From the NCBI GenBank assembly GCA_964424345.1, contig CAYRIK010000014.1:1-42264 (forward strand): DNA of 42,264 nt, in the 5' to 3' direction. The position numbers and the translations under genes were made by a program. Below the pieces are notes generated by a model. That model was not told the origin of the DNA. It did no database searches and worked only from the letters and a program-made list of their open reading frames with translations. Numbering within the stretch: position 1 is the stretch's first letter; each line of letters starts with the position of its first letter. Shown piece by piece: positions 32,826-42,209 of this stretch. The stretch is from RGIG6307 sp964424345 (GTDB lineage: Bacteria; Bacillota; Clostridia; Lachnospirales; Lachnospiraceae).

Positions 32826-33674
32826 TTATGAGTTTGCTTTTTCAACGAAAACAACACCAAATGCATCTGGTCCGATATGTACACCGAGTGTAGCACCTAA
32901 AGCAAGACAATCATCACAGACAACACCGATTGTTTCTAATTTTTGAGCAAGCTTTTGCGCATTTTCGCAGTTACGGGAGTAAATAGAATATACTGGGAAA
33001 TCGGTATCGATTGTTTTAGAAGCAAGCAGTTTGGTAATAAAAGCATTTGCTTTGTTTTTGCCGATACATTTTCCGATAATAGATATTTTTCCTTCGTTTC
33101 TTGTAAGTGTAATAATTGGTTTTAAATTTGCAAGTTCTCCAATTACAGCAGTCGCTTTGTTTAAACGTCCACCTTTGTATACAAATTCCAATGTGTCCAT
33201 ACCAGCAAAAAGCTGAACTCTAGGAACGAGTTCCTGTAATTTTTGTGCAATGTCAGAAGCAGAATGACCTTCGTCTCTGAGCTTGCAAGCATAATCTACG
33301 ATTAAACGGATTGCATGTGTACCGGTTAAAGAATCGATAACATAAATTTCAGGATAATCAGTCATATTTTTCATCATGTTAGCAGTCTGGACAGTTCCGC
33401 TCAGACCACCGGACAATGTAATATAAATGAGGGAATCACCACATTGCTGTACTTGTTCAAATAAATCAAGAAAATCCTGAGGGGAAGGCTGTGAAGTAGT
33501 AGGAAATTCACTTCCAGAAAGCAAAAGCTCATAAATTTCGTCTGCGGTGATATCGATGCCGCCACGATAGCTTTTGGCATTTAAGTTGATAATTAGAGGA
33601 ATCAGATCAATCTGTTTTTGGGTTAGTTCTTCCAGCGAATAGTCTGCGGAAGAATCTACTGCGATTCTTATCAT
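32826..33674 (-). CDS. DegV family fatty-acid-binding protein
   Basis: This is a 282-residue cytosolic protein. The opening IRIAVDSSADYSLEELTQK, the loop FPTTSQPSPQDFLDLFEQ, ITLSGGLSGTVQTA, VIDSLTGTHAIRLIV and LEFVYKGGRLNK are standard DegV landmarks. The Ser and Thr in TTSQPSP and the SGGLSGT loop hold the fatty acid carboxylate. Some family members (FakB) present fatty acids to the FakA kinase for phosphorylation and entry into phospholipids. No fakA is in the window, so this role is possible but unproven. AAAGGA precedes the ATG on the minus strand. Confidence 0.92.
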   Translation of the reverse strand: MIRIAVDSSADYSLEELTQKQIDLIPLIINLNAKSYRGGIDITADEIYELLLSGSEFPTTSQPSPQDFLDLFEQVQQCGDSLIYITLSGGLSGTVQTANMMKNMTDYPEIYVIDSLTGTHAIRLIVDYACKLRDEGHSASDIAQKLQELVPRVQLFAGMDTLEFVYKGGRLNKATAVIGELANLKPIITLTRNEGKISIIGKCIGKNKANAFITKLLASKTIDTDFPVYSIYSRNCENAQKLAQKLETIGVVCDDCLALGATLGVHIGPDAFGVVFVEKANS

Positions 33675-33798
33675 AGTCGAGTTCCTTTCTCAATATTATA
33701 ATGTTTCTGTTGTGTAAATGTTTACTCCTATAGTAGCATGCTAATAAAGGCAAAGGCAAGTTGTTTATGTTTTTTTAATGAAATTTATTTGTCGTTAA

Positions 33799-33826
33799 TT
33801 GACATTTAAAATGAGAATGGTATTAT
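33799..33826 (+). promoter_or_regulatory. Promoter of the ABC exporter operon
   Basis: A perfect TTGACA (33799-33804), 16 bases, TATTAT (33821-33826) preceded by TGG, giving an extended -10. Confidence 0.8.
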
Positions 33827-33872
33827 AAGAAATAGACTTAAAAATATGAATGAAGAAGGAGGTATTCCCATT

Positions 33873-35624
33873 ATGTTAAAAATACTCGGGGCTCAGGTAA
33901 AGCAGTTTAAGAAACCTTCTATCATAGCAGCATGCTGTACAGTAGCAGAAGTTGTATTAGAAATCTCACTTCCGCTTGTTACAGCATCTATTATTGATAA
34001 AGGTATTGAAGCTGGCAGCTTGAAAAATGTATTTTTGTATGGACTTCTTATGTTGCTTTTAGCAGCAGCAAGTTTAACAATGGGTGTTGGTGCAGGACAT
34101 TTTGCAGCAGTAGCGTCTACAGGATTTGCTACAAATCTGCGTGATGGTATGTATAAAAGAATTCAGACATATTCTTTCTCCAACATCGACAAATTCTCTA
34201 CAGCAGGTTTAGTAACTCGTATGACAACGGATGTTACAAGTATGCAGAACTCTTATCAGATGTTATTGCGTATGTGTCTGCGTGCACCAGTTACATTGAT
34301 TTCAGCATTGGTTATGTCTTTTACAATTAATGCAAAGGTAGCAAGTATTTTCTTATATGCAATGGCATTCTTAGTTGTTGTATTAGGTACAATCATCTTC
34401 TTAGGTATGAAATATTTCAGTGAAATGTTTAAAAAGTATGATGATTTAAATGCAAGTATTCAGGAAAATGTATCTGCAATTCGTGTAGTAAAAGCATTTG
34501 TTCGTGAAGACTACGAAAAAGAAAAGTTTGGAAAAGCAGTAAATAATTTGTATAAATTATCTGTAAAGGCAGAAAAAATCGTAGGTTATAACAACCCAGT
34601 TATGAACCTGACAGTATATACTTGTATGATTCTTATTTCATGGATGTCTGCCAACTTAATTGTAGGCGGTACAATGACAACTGGTAATCTGACAAGTTTA
34701 TTCTCTTATTGTATGAATATTATGACGAGCCTTATGATGCTCTCTATGATATTTGTTATGATGAGTATGTCTGTTGCAAGTGGAAAGCGTATTGCAGAAG
34801 TATTAACTGAAGAAGCTGATATCGTAACACCTGCAAATGCAAAGACTCTTGTAAAAGATGGAAGCATTGATTTTAATCATGTATCTTTCTCTTATGATAA
34901 GAAGTTACATAAAGGCAAGAATGTATTAAATGATATTGATGTTCATATCAAATCTGGTGAGACAATTGGTATCATCGGTGGTACAGGATGCGGTAAGACA
35001 AGTTTTGTAAACTTAATCAGCAGATTATATGATGTTACAGACGGAAGCGTATGTGTAGGCGGTACAGATGTAAGAGAATATGATTTGGAAGTGCTTCGTA
35101 ACCAGGTTTCTGTAGTACTTCAGAAAAATGAATTATTCTCTGGTACAATTTTAGAAAACTTAAGATGGGGCGATGAGCACGCAACAGAAGAAGAATGTAA
35201 GAGAGCATGTGAAATGGCATGTGCAGATGATTTCATCCAGAGAATGCCTGAAAAATATAACACTTACATTGAACAGGGCGGTACAAATGTTTCTGGTGGA
35301 CAGAAGCAGAGACTTTGTATTGCAAGAGCTTTATTAAAGAAGCCACAGATTTTGATTTTAGATGACTCTACCAGTGCTGTAGATACAGCTACAGATGCTC
35401 GTATCCGTAAGGCATTTAGAGAGGAAATCCCAAATACAACAAAACTCATCATTGCACAGCGTGTATCCAGTATTCAGGATGCAGACCGTATTATCGTATT
35501 AGATAACGGTTATATTAATGGCTGTGGCACACATGAAGAATTGTTGCAGACAAACGAAATTTACCGCAGCATTTATGAAGGCCAGACTCAGGGCGGCGGT
35601 GACTTTGACGAACCAAAGGAATAA
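33873..35624 (+). CDS. Heterodimeric ABC exporter, subunit with degenerate ATPase site
   Basis: The product has 583 residues: six transmembrane helices (about 1-310) then a nucleotide-binding domain. The start at 33873 lies 10 bases after AGGAGG; an ATG at 33846 precedes that site and is not used in this reading. The NBD has Walker A GGTGCGKTS, signature VSGGQKQRL and Walker B ILILDDSTSAVD. In Walker B an Asp replaces the catalytic Glu, as in the non-catalytic partner of BmrCD/TM287-288-type pairs. The partner is encoded 18 bases downstream. Such exporters move drugs, lipids or peptides; the substrate is unknown. Confidence 0.93.
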   Translation: MLKILGAQVKQFKKPSIIAACCTVAEVVLEISLPLVTASIIDKGIEAGSLKNVFLYGLLMLLLAAASLTMGVGAGHFAAVASTGFATNLRDGMYKRIQTYSFSNIDKFSTAGLVTRMTTDVTSMQNSYQMLLRMCLRAPVTLISALVMSFTINAKVASIFLYAMAFLVVVLGTIIFLGMKYFSEMFKKYDDLNASIQENVSAIRVVKAFVREDYEKEKFGKAVNNLYKLSVKAEKIVGYNNPVMNLTVYTCMILISWMSANLIVGGTMTTGNLTSLFSYCMNIMTSLMMLSMIFVMMSMSVASGKRIAEVLTEEADIVTPANAKTLVKDGSIDFNHVSFSYDKKLHKGKNVLNDIDVHIKSGETIGIIGGTGCGKTSFVNLISRLYDVTDGSVCVGGTDVREYDLEVLRNQVSVVLQKNELFSGTILENLRWGDEHATEEECKRACEMACADDFIQRMPEKYNTYIEQGGTNVSGGQKQRLCIARALLKKPQILILDDSTSAVDTATDARIRKAFREEIPNTTKLIIAQRVSSIQDADRIIVLDNGYINGCGTHEELLQTNEIYRSIYEGQTQGGGDFDEPKE

Positions 35625-35642
35625 GAAGGGAGGAAGAAAAGT

Positions 35643-37535
35643 ATGGCAAGACCACATCCAGGCGCAATGCCTCCAAAAACGGAACAAAAGATGGGCGATA
35701 TATTAAAACGTCTGATGTCCGTAGTTTTTAAAGAATACAAAATTCATTTGATCATCGTGGCACTCTGTATTTTAGGTTCTTCTCTTGCATCCGTAAGAGG
35801 TACCTTATTTATTCAGACTTTGGTAGATGATTATATTACACCGCTTCTTGGTGTAGAAAATCCAGACTTTTCCAGCCTGCTTTCTGCATTGCTGAGCGTT
35901 GCTATGGTATACCTCATAGGTGTTATCTGTTCTTTCACTTATAACAGACTTATGATTTATGTCAGCCAGGGTACTATGCGTACACTGCGTCTTAACTTAT
36001 TCAATCACATGGAAGGTCTTCCAATCAACTATTTTGATACACATGCACATGGTGATATCATGTCTGTATATACAAATGATATTGATACATTAAGACAGTT
36101 GATTGCACAGTCTATTCCACAGGTATTAAATAGTTCTATTACATTAGTAAGTACATTTGTAAGTATGGTCGTACTGAGTTTCCCACTTACACTTGTAGCT
36201 TGCTGTATGGTAGTAGTTATTTTCAATGCAGCGAAGTTTATCAGTGGAAGATCTGGTAAATTCTTCGTAAAACGTCAGTCTGCACTCGGTATGGTAAATG
36301 GTTATATCGAGGAAATGGTTGGCGGTCAGAAAGTTATCAAGGTATTCTGCCACGAAGAAAAAGCAGTAAATAAGTTCGTAGAATTAAACGAAGAACTTCG
36401 TGTTGCATCTGCAAATGCAAACAGTTATGCAAATATCTTAATGCCTGTAAATGCACAGCTTGGTAATGTAAACTATGTATTATGTGCTGTAATCGGTGCT
36501 GTTATGGCATTAAATGGTGTTGGCTCTGTTACAGTTGGTACAATTATTGCATTCTTACAGTTAGTAAAGAGCTTTACAGGTCCAATCAACCAGCTTTCTA
36601 TGCAGTTAAACTCTGTAGCTATGGCTATGGCTGGTGCAGAACGTATCTTTAAGATGATGGATCAGGCTCCAGAAGTAGATGAAGGTGATGTAACACTCGT
36701 AAACGTAAATGTAGATGGCGATAAGATTACAGAAAGCAAGACTACAACAGGTCACTGGGCATGGAAGATGACAGAGGCTGGAAAGAGCACTCCTACTTAT
36801 GTATTACAGCAGGGCGATCTTGTAATGGAACATGTAGACTTTGGCTATACAGATGAAAAGATTGTATTACATGATATTAAGCTGTATGCAACACCAGGAC
36901 AGAAAATTGCATTCGTAGGTTCTACTGGTGCCGGAAAGACTACAATTACGAACTTAATCAATCGTTTCTATGACATCCAGAGTGGTACAATTTTGTATGA
37001 TGGAATCGATATTAAACGTATCAAAAAGGATGATCTTCGTCGTTCTTTAGGTATGGTATTACAGGATACACACTTGTTTACAGGTACAATCATGGACAAC
37101 ATTCGTTATGGTCGTTTGGATGCAACAGATGAAGAGTGTATCGCAGCTGCAAAACTTGCAAATGCCGATCAGTTTATTAACAGATTGCCAGAAGGGTATG
37201 ATACAATGTTAAATGGTGATGGTGGAAACTTATCACAAGGTCAGCGTCAGCTCCTTGCTATTGCAAGAGCAGCCGTAGCAAATCCACCTGCATTAATCTT
37301 AGATGAAGCAACTTCTTCTATTGATACTCGTACAGAAAAGCTTGTACAGGAAGGTATGGACTCTTTGATGCATGGACGTACAACATTCGTTATTGCACAT
37401 AGACTTTCTACTGTACGAGACAGTGCTTGTATTATGGTTCTTGAAATGGGTCGTATCATTGAACGTGGTACACATGAACAGTTAATTGAAGAAAAAGGTA
37501 AGTATTACCAGCTCTACACAGGTAATTTAGAGTAA
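35643..37535 (+). CDS. Heterodimeric ABC exporter, catalytic subunit
   Basis: The product has 630 residues. A ~25-residue N-terminal tail (MARPHPGAMPPK) precedes six transmembrane helices and the NBD. Walker A is GSTGAGKTT, Walker B ALILDEATSSID with the catalytic Glu, and the signature is NLSQGQRQLL, degenerate at the first Gly. This is the exact complement of the preceding subunit: canonical Walker B here meets the canonical signature there, and the two defective motifs meet in the other site. About 30 extra residues (TESKTTTGHWAWKMTEAGKS region) sit between the membrane part and the NBD. GGGAGG lies 10 bases before the ATG. Confidence 0.93.
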   Translation: MARPHPGAMPPKTEQKMGDILKRLMSVVFKEYKIHLIIVALCILGSSLASVRGTLFIQTLVDDYITPLLGVENPDFSSLLSALLSVAMVYLIGVICSFTYNRLMIYVSQGTMRTLRLNLFNHMEGLPINYFDTHAHGDIMSVYTNDIDTLRQLIAQSIPQVLNSSITLVSTFVSMVVLSFPLTLVACCMVVVIFNAAKFISGRSGKFFVKRQSALGMVNGYIEEMVGGQKVIKVFCHEEKAVNKFVELNEELRVASANANSYANILMPVNAQLGNVNYVLCAVIGAVMALNGVGSVTVGTIIAFLQLVKSFTGPINQLSMQLNSVAMAMAGAERIFKMMDQAPEVDEGDVTLVNVNVDGDKITESKTTTGHWAWKMTEAGKSTPTYVLQQGDLVMEHVDFGYTDEKIVLHDIKLYATPGQKIAFVGSTGAGKTTITNLINRFYDIQSGTILYDGIDIKRIKKDDLRRSLGMVLQDTHLFTGTIMDNIRYGRLDATDEECIAAAKLANADQFINRLPEGYDTMLNGDGGNLSQGQRQLLAIARAAVANPPALILDEATSSIDTRTEKLVQEGMDSLMHGRTTFVIAHRLSTVRDSACIMVLEMGRIIERGTHEQLIEEKGKYYQLYTGNLE

Positions 37536-37550
37536 TAAATTTGAACGATA

Positions 37551-37598
37551 AAAAACCGTCTGTATTATGAGAATTTACTCAAATACAGGCGGTTTTAT
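37551..37598. terminator. Bidirectional terminator between ABC operon and DUF4317 gene
   Basis: AAAACCGTCTGTAT pairs with ATACAGGCGGTTTT (one G-U) around a 16-20 base loop, flanked by A and T runs. Confidence 0.85.
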
Positions 37599-37609
37599 AT
37601 GTATGAATA

Positions 37610-38749
37610 TTATGCTTCTGTAGTAGTTTCTGGAGAAAGTGCAATACCATTTACCTGAATGTTACTGCCGACTTCAATCATAAGATATGTATGTCCGTCA
37701 ATTGTTTTTGTTTCTACAAGATCAGAACGTTCAGGATTTACTTTGATAACAACATCCGGTGTTTTTACTTCAAACTTACGTGTTTCTGTGATGTTAGAAG
37801 CCATCAACTCGCCGGTTTCGCCAATCGCATCTTCATAGTGTTTATCGAACGTTTCTAAATGTTCGTTGGAAACACCGCTTTTAGCAAGCACTTGTTTTAA
37901 GGAATCTTTGTCCAAAATAAGTGGTTCGGGATCTTCTTTGTGTTCTTCTACCATTTCATACAGCGTATCGTGAATATTTTTCATGACATCGAGATTACAG
38001 GTTTCGCTAAGTGTTTCTGAAACGATTGTCTGGAAAGCTTCTTTTTGGAAACCGGCTGGAATTGGCATGGTACAGCCGAGCATATTGTAAGCAAAATCAT
38101 CAAATGGTTTTTCAGAATCTTTGGTATAATATAAACAGCTATGTAAGTCTGTGCTTCTGTCATGAAAAGCTGGAAATAAAAATGCATGCATAGGCATATC
38201 TACAATCCAGTCACAAATACGATTGTGGAATATATTATCGTGTGGTTCATAAGTAAGGCTTGGCTTAGATTGTTTTACAGGGCAAAGACAGCAGAAAATA
38301 TAATGGTATACTTCGGTGGAAGCATCTTCCATATCAAGACCGTCTGAGGTACGTCCTGGAATATCATAGTTGCAATCTATAAGTAAGATTAAATAATTTT
38401 GTGTATAAGGGTATGTTTCGATGACTTTGTCATAAAAGGCTTCTAACAATTCATCGTCTTCTAAATGGGTGTCTCGAAGCTCTAACAGAAAATTTTGAGC
38501 ACCATCGGAAAATTCGGCTTCTAAAGGAAAATCCAGATTGATGAGATTTTTACCAAGTGTGCCAGATAAGCCCTTTTTAAAAATTTGGAAGTAGCGGTTT
38601 GCTTCTTCTTCCGGCAAGGACAAAAACGCTTCTCTCATTTTTGTAATCTTGTCTTTTTCACCGCCTACATAACAGGCACAAAGCTTGGAAATGGTGCATC
38701 CAGCTTCGGAAAATTGTTTTTTGATTTCGCTGATTTCTGTTTTTATCAT
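37610..38749 (-). CDS. DUF4317 family protein
   Basis: The product has 379 residues. I chose the start at 38749 (MIKTEISEIKKQF) because GGAGG lies 8 bases upstream; the longer frame to 38779 runs through that site. The patterns ISKLCACYVGGEKDKI, LPEEEANRYFQIFKKGLSGT with LGKNLINLDF, and the central CDYD-like LIDCNYDIP region match DUF4317 of Clostridia as I recall it. It is soluble, with no signal peptide or membrane helix. No catalytic motif is recognisable. It is monocistronic with its own promoter. Function is unknown. Confidence 0.8.
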   Translation of the reverse strand: MIKTEISEIKKQFSEAGCTISKLCACYVGGEKDKITKMREAFLSLPEEEANRYFQIFKKGLSGTLGKNLINLDFPLEAEFSDGAQNFLLELRDTHLEDDELLEAFYDKVIETYPYTQNYLILLIDCNYDIPGRTSDGLDMEDASTEVYHYIFCCLCPVKQSKPSLTYEPHDNIFHNRICDWIVDMPMHAFLFPAFHDRSTDLHSCLYYTKDSEKPFDDFAYNMLGCTMPIPAGFQKEAFQTIVSETLSETCNLDVMKNIHDTLYEMVEEHKEDPEPLILDKDSLKQVLAKSGVSNEHLETFDKHYEDAIGETGELMASNITETRKFEVKTPDVVIKVNPERSDLVETKTIDGHTYLMIEVGSNIQVNGIALSPETTTEA

Positions 38750-38777
38750 GTGAAAATCCTCCGTTTCTATAAAGCAC

Positions 38778-38806
38778 ATTGTAATATATTTTCAAGATAA
38801 GGGCAA
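38778..38806 (-). promoter_or_regulatory. Promoter of the DUF4317 gene
   Basis: Minus strand TTGCCC (38806-38801), 17 bases, TACAAT (38783-38778), about 28 bases before the chosen start codon. It uses the same TTGCCC -35 as the DUF6062 promoter. Confidence 0.65.
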
Positions 38807-38826
38807 GAAAAAACAAAAAAGACGGA

Positions 38827-38854
38827 TTGCAATTCTAAAACGATTCATTATAAT
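38827..38854 (+). promoter_or_regulatory. Promoter of the cls operon
   Basis: TTGCAA (38827-38832), 16 bases, perfect TATAAT (38849-38854), 41 bases before the chosen start at 38896. It is divergent from the DUF4317 promoter. Confidence 0.75.
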
Positions 38855-38895
38855 AATATAAATAGATATTGATCAAACATAAGAGGAAGGATATT

Positions 38896-40455
38896 ATGAG
38901 GCTATTAAAAGAAATCAATTATAAAAAGATGATAACCAATCGTATTGTAGTGACAAGTGTTATGATCTTGTTGGAATTTGCTCTTTTGATGGGTATATTT
39001 TTTCATTCTGTAAAAAATTATAATATTATATGGTTGGTGTTTACTGTGCTTGGATTTTTGTATGTGATCTATTTGGTATGTAAAGATGAAAATGCGTCTT
39101 ATCGTATTGGTTGGATCCTGCTTATCCTTATATTGCCGCCATTTGGTACTTTTTTATATATGCTTTGGGGAGATAAAAAGCCTGGCAGAAGACTTCGTAA
39201 ACGTCTGCTTGCATCTTATGAAGAGTTTGAACAACATTTGGATGGAGAAGAAACTGCATATAAAGCATTGGAAGAAAAAAATCCAAGAGCTGCAGCAACT
39301 GCAAGGTATTTAAATAAGACTTCACATTATCCGCTTTATCAAAATACCGATGTGACTTATTATAAGGTCGGAGAAGAAATGTTTGAGGCGATGCTTGCAG
39401 AAATGGAAAAAGCAAAACATTACATTTTTCTGGAATTTTTTATTGTAGAAGAAGGTGAAATGTGGGGACGCATGCTGGAGGTGCTGTTAAGAAAAGCAAA
39501 AGAGGGCGTAGAAATCCGTATGATGTATGATGATATGGGTTCTGTAGCACTGCTTCCATTTGGATATGACCGAAAGTTAGAAGAAATGGATGGACATATA
39601 AAGTGTATTCCATTTAATCCAGTCGTTCCGTTTTTAGCAATGGTTATGAACAATCGTGACCACCGTAAGATATTGGTAATAGATGGTCATACAGGGTTTA
39701 CAGGAGGTGTCAATCTTGCAGATGAATATATCAACCAAAAAGAACGTTTTGGACATTGGAAAGATACAGGTATAAGACTTGTAGGAGAAGGTGTATGGAA
39801 CCTGAGTGCTATGTTTTTGGAAATGTGGAATGCAAGCACTACAGAGAAAAAGCTAGATCCAACTGCATACAAAAAATATTCTAAGATGCTTTCTAAAACA
39901 AATACAGAGCAAGGTTTTGTGCTTCCGTTTGGAGATGATCCGTTAGACAGAGAACGAGTAGGAGAAGACGCATATTTAGAAATCATCAATCAGGCAAAAG
40001 ATTATGTGTATATTATGACCCCATATTTGATTTTAGATGATGAAATGAAACGAACACTTACGATGGCTGCTAAACGAGGCGTAGATGTACGAATTATAAC
40101 GCCGGGTATTCCGGATAAAAAGATGGTATTTCGTTTGACAAGAGCAAATTACCTTCCGTTATTAAGAGCTGGTGTGAAGATATATGAGTATACACCGGGA
40201 TTTGTACATGCAAAAAGTTTTGTTTCTGACGATATTATGGGTGTTGTCGGTACAATCAATTTAGATTATCGCAGTCTGTATTTGCATTTTGAATGTGGAG
40301 TTTGGATGTATGAAGTACCTGCGTTAGCAGATTTGAAAAAAGATACATTAGAAACAATACAAAAATCAAGACAAATGTTTGAGGAAGATGTGCATACAAA
40401 AGGCATTGGCAGATTGGCAGATGGTCTGCTTCGTGTTATGGCACCGTTATTATAG
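38896..40455 (+). CDS. cls: Cardiolipin synthase (phospholipase D superfamily)
   Basis: The enzyme condenses two phosphatidylglycerols to cardiolipin and glycerol at the membrane. The 519-residue product starts at 38896, behind GGAAGG; a start 9 codons earlier is less well placed. Two N-terminal transmembrane helices (about 12-35 and 42-75) precede two HxKxxxxD motifs: NRDHRKILVIDGHTGFTGG near 253-271 and FVHAKSFVSDDIMGVVGT near 434-451. The linker DMGSVALLPFG is also typical. It heads a tight cluster with a GNAT enzyme (9-base gap) and greA-like gene (20-base gap). Confidence 0.95.
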   Translation: MRLLKEINYKKMITNRIVVTSVMILLEFALLMGIFFHSVKNYNIIWLVFTVLGFLYVIYLVCKDENASYRIGWILLILILPPFGTFLYMLWGDKKPGRRLRKRLLASYEEFEQHLDGEETAYKALEEKNPRAAATARYLNKTSHYPLYQNTDVTYYKVGEEMFEAMLAEMEKAKHYIFLEFFIVEEGEMWGRMLEVLLRKAKEGVEIRMMYDDMGSVALLPFGYDRKLEEMDGHIKCIPFNPVVPFLAMVMNNRDHRKILVIDGHTGFTGGVNLADEYINQKERFGHWKDTGIRLVGEGVWNLSAMFLEMWNASTTEKKLDPTAYKKYSKMLSKTNTEQGFVLPFGDDPLDRERVGEDAYLEIINQAKDYVYIMTPYLILDDEMKRTLTMAAKRGVDVRIITPGIPDKKMVFRLTRANYLPLLRAGVKIYEYTPGFVHAKSFVSDDIMGVVGTINLDYRSLYLHFECGVWMYEVPALADLKKDTLETIQKSRQMFEEDVHTKGIGRLADGLLRVMAPLL

Positions 40456-40464
40456 AGGAAAGAT

Positions 40465-41028
40465 ATGGAATTTAAAATTATAAGAGCAGTACCAGACGAT
40501 GTAGATACGCTTGATAATATAATGCGTACTGTCAAAGAACAGATGGAACATACAGAATGGTTTATTGCGGATGACAGAGCGTATATAGAAGCACATATTG
40601 GGCATGAGCCAATTACTGAAAAAGATTGTGGTTTTATATTAAAAGCTGTGACAATGGATGAAGAAAAAGAAATAATTGCAGGATTTTTGATGGTTGCATT
40701 TCCAAGCATTGGCGAGAAAAATTTAGGACATCATTTACAGATGCCAAAGGAAGAACTTGAAAAAGTAGCACATATAGATTCGGCACTTGTACTTCCGGAA
40801 TTTCGAGGTAATCGATTACAGTATCGTATGATACAAAAAGCAGAACAAATCTTGCAGGAGCAAACAGTATATCGTATTTGTATGGCAACCGTTCATCCAC
40901 AAAATCGGTATAGCTTACAAAATGCTTTACAAAATGGGTATGAAATTAAGGCAGAGGCATTAAAATATGGTGGATATCCAAGATATATTCTTTTAAAGAG
41001 ACTTGAGACAGAAAAAGTCTGTGATTAG
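40465..41028 (+). CDS. GNAT family N-acetyltransferase
   Basis: The product has 187 residues. The segment VAHIDSALVLPEFRGNRLQY followed by RMIQKAEQIL is motif A of the GNAT fold, with the RGNRLQ loop binding the acetyl-CoA pyrophosphate. MATVHPQNRYSLQNALQNGY is the following motif B. The N-terminal part (VDTLDNIMRTVKEQM and a middle loop with HHLQMPKEEL) is of the kind that contacts the acceptor. The acceptor is unknown. GAGGAAAG precedes the ATG, and the position suggests co-transcription with cls. Confidence 0.85.
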   Translation: MEFKIIRAVPDDVDTLDNIMRTVKEQMEHTEWFIADDRAYIEAHIGHEPITEKDCGFILKAVTMDEEKEIIAGFLMVAFPSIGEKNLGHHLQMPKEELEKVAHIDSALVLPEFRGNRLQYRMIQKAEQILQEQTVYRICMATVHPQNRYSLQNALQNGYEIKAEALKYGGYPRYILLKRLETEKVCD

Positions 41029-41048
41029 AAAAAAAGAGGAGTTTTAGC

Positions 41049-41552
41049 ATGGCAGAACAGTTGACCCAAAAAGACGTAGCACGTATTCGGGCAGAAATTG
41101 AACATAGAAGACTTGTTGTGCGTCCAGAATGTTTAGAGGCTGTAAAAGAGGCACGAGCGCAAGGAGATTTAAGCGAGAATTTTGAATATTATGCAGCTAA
41201 AAAAGAAAAAAATAGAAATGAAAGTCGTATCCGATATTTAGAAAAAGTGTTAAGATATGCGACAGTGATTGAAGATGAGTCTAAAGATGATGAAATCGGA
41301 TTAGAAAATACGGTAACTGTTCGTTTTGAAGAGGATGATATGTTAGAAACGTATCGTATTGTAACACCGATTCGCTGCAATTCTCTTCAAAATAAAATCA
41401 GTATCGAATCTCCAATTGGAAAAGCTTTGATGGGACACAAAAAAGGTGATCGTGTAGAAGTTATGATGCCAAATGGAGGAAGTTATTTTCTAATCATTGA
41501 GCAGGTAGATAAGACAGAAGATGATGGAACAGATAAAATTCGCAGTTACTGA
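41049..41552 (+). CDS. greA: GreA/GreB-type transcription elongation factor
   Basis: The product has 167 residues, close to GreA length. It would rescue backtracked RNA polymerase by stimulating transcript cleavage through the secondary channel. The N-terminal coiled coil has EARAQGDLSENFEYYAAKKE, with the tip acidic residues (D and E of GDLSEN) that coordinate catalytic Mg. The C-terminal FKBP-like domain has SPIGKALMGHKKGDRVEVMMPNG, which can be read as SPIGKALMGHKKGD then a beta hairpin. Many Clostridia carry more than one GreA, so this may be a secondary paralogue. GAGGAG lies about 7 bases before the ATG. Confidence 0.88.
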   Translation: MAEQLTQKDVARIRAEIEHRRLVVRPECLEAVKEARAQGDLSENFEYYAAKKEKNRNESRIRYLEKVLRYATVIEDESKDDEIGLENTVTVRFEEDDMLETYRIVTPIRCNSLQNKISIESPIGKALMGHKKGDRVEVMMPNGGSYFLIIEQVDKTEDDGTDKIRSY

Positions 41553-41555
41553 TAC

Positions 41556-41584
41556 TTGTTTTTTGCTAAAAGATAATGTATAAT
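41556..41584 (+). promoter_or_regulatory. Promoter of the SEC-C protein gene
   Basis: TTGTTT (41556-41561), 17 bases, perfect TATAAT (41579-41584). The leader is about 80 bases, with no clear hairpin. Confidence 0.65.
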
Positions 41585-41669
41585 GCAAACGAGTATTTGT
41601 CACAGCTTTTTATGAGGCATAGATAAAACTACGTTATTAACATCGTTTTTGCGAAGAAAGAGGAAAGAT

Positions 41670-42176
41670 ATGGCATTATTAAGTACATGGCGTGATATGG
41701 CGTATGATGAATCCAAGGATCAGAATACTCTTAGAAATCTTTGGGAAGTATACTTCAATAAAGAAAAAGAAATTTATCAGGAATTATTAAAGAACCCTGA
41801 TGAAGTAGTAAGCGGTACAGTAAAGGAACTTGCTGATAAGTATGGTGTTGACATCATGACAATGACAGGTTTCCTTGATGGTATTGATGAGTCTTTAAAG
41901 ACTCCAAACCCTATCGAAACAATGGAAGAAGATACTGTTGTTCAGTTAGGATTTGACAAAGAATTATTATACAAGAACATGGTAGCTGCACAGGCTGATT
42001 GGTTATACGGCTTAGAAGAATGGGATGCAATCTTTGACAAAGATAAGCAGAAAGAACTTTACAAAGAGCAGAAGGCTTCTGCTACAATCGTAAAGGAAGC
42101 AAAAGTTTATCCAAACGATCCATGTCCATGCGGCAGCGGCAAGAAATACAAAAAGTGCTGCGGTAAAAATAAATAA
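41670..42176 (+). CDS. SEC-C zinc-binding motif protein
   Basis: The product has 168 residues; ATG 41670 follows GAGGAAAG by 6 bases, while the longer frame starts without a site. The body (~145 residues) is helical and acidic, with LADKYGVDIMTMTGFLDGID and EDTVVQLGFDKELLYKNM. The last ~20 residues are a SEC-C motif, NDPCPCGSGKKYKKCCGKNK, which binds one zinc through CxCx8CC and in SecA contacts SecB and ribosomes. The body is not SecA-like. It may be a small ribosome- or translocation-associated factor; function is inferred from the motif only. Confidence 0.85.
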   Translation: MALLSTWRDMAYDESKDQNTLRNLWEVYFNKEKEIYQELLKNPDEVVSGTVKELADKYGVDIMTMTGFLDGIDESLKTPNPIETMEEDTVVQLGFDKELLYKNMVAAQADWLYGLEEWDAIFDKDKQKELYKEQKASATIVKEAKVYPNDPCPCGSGKKYKKCCGKNK

Positions 42177-42209
42177 TATATTATAAGCAGAATAAAAAGA
42201 GACTGTTAT

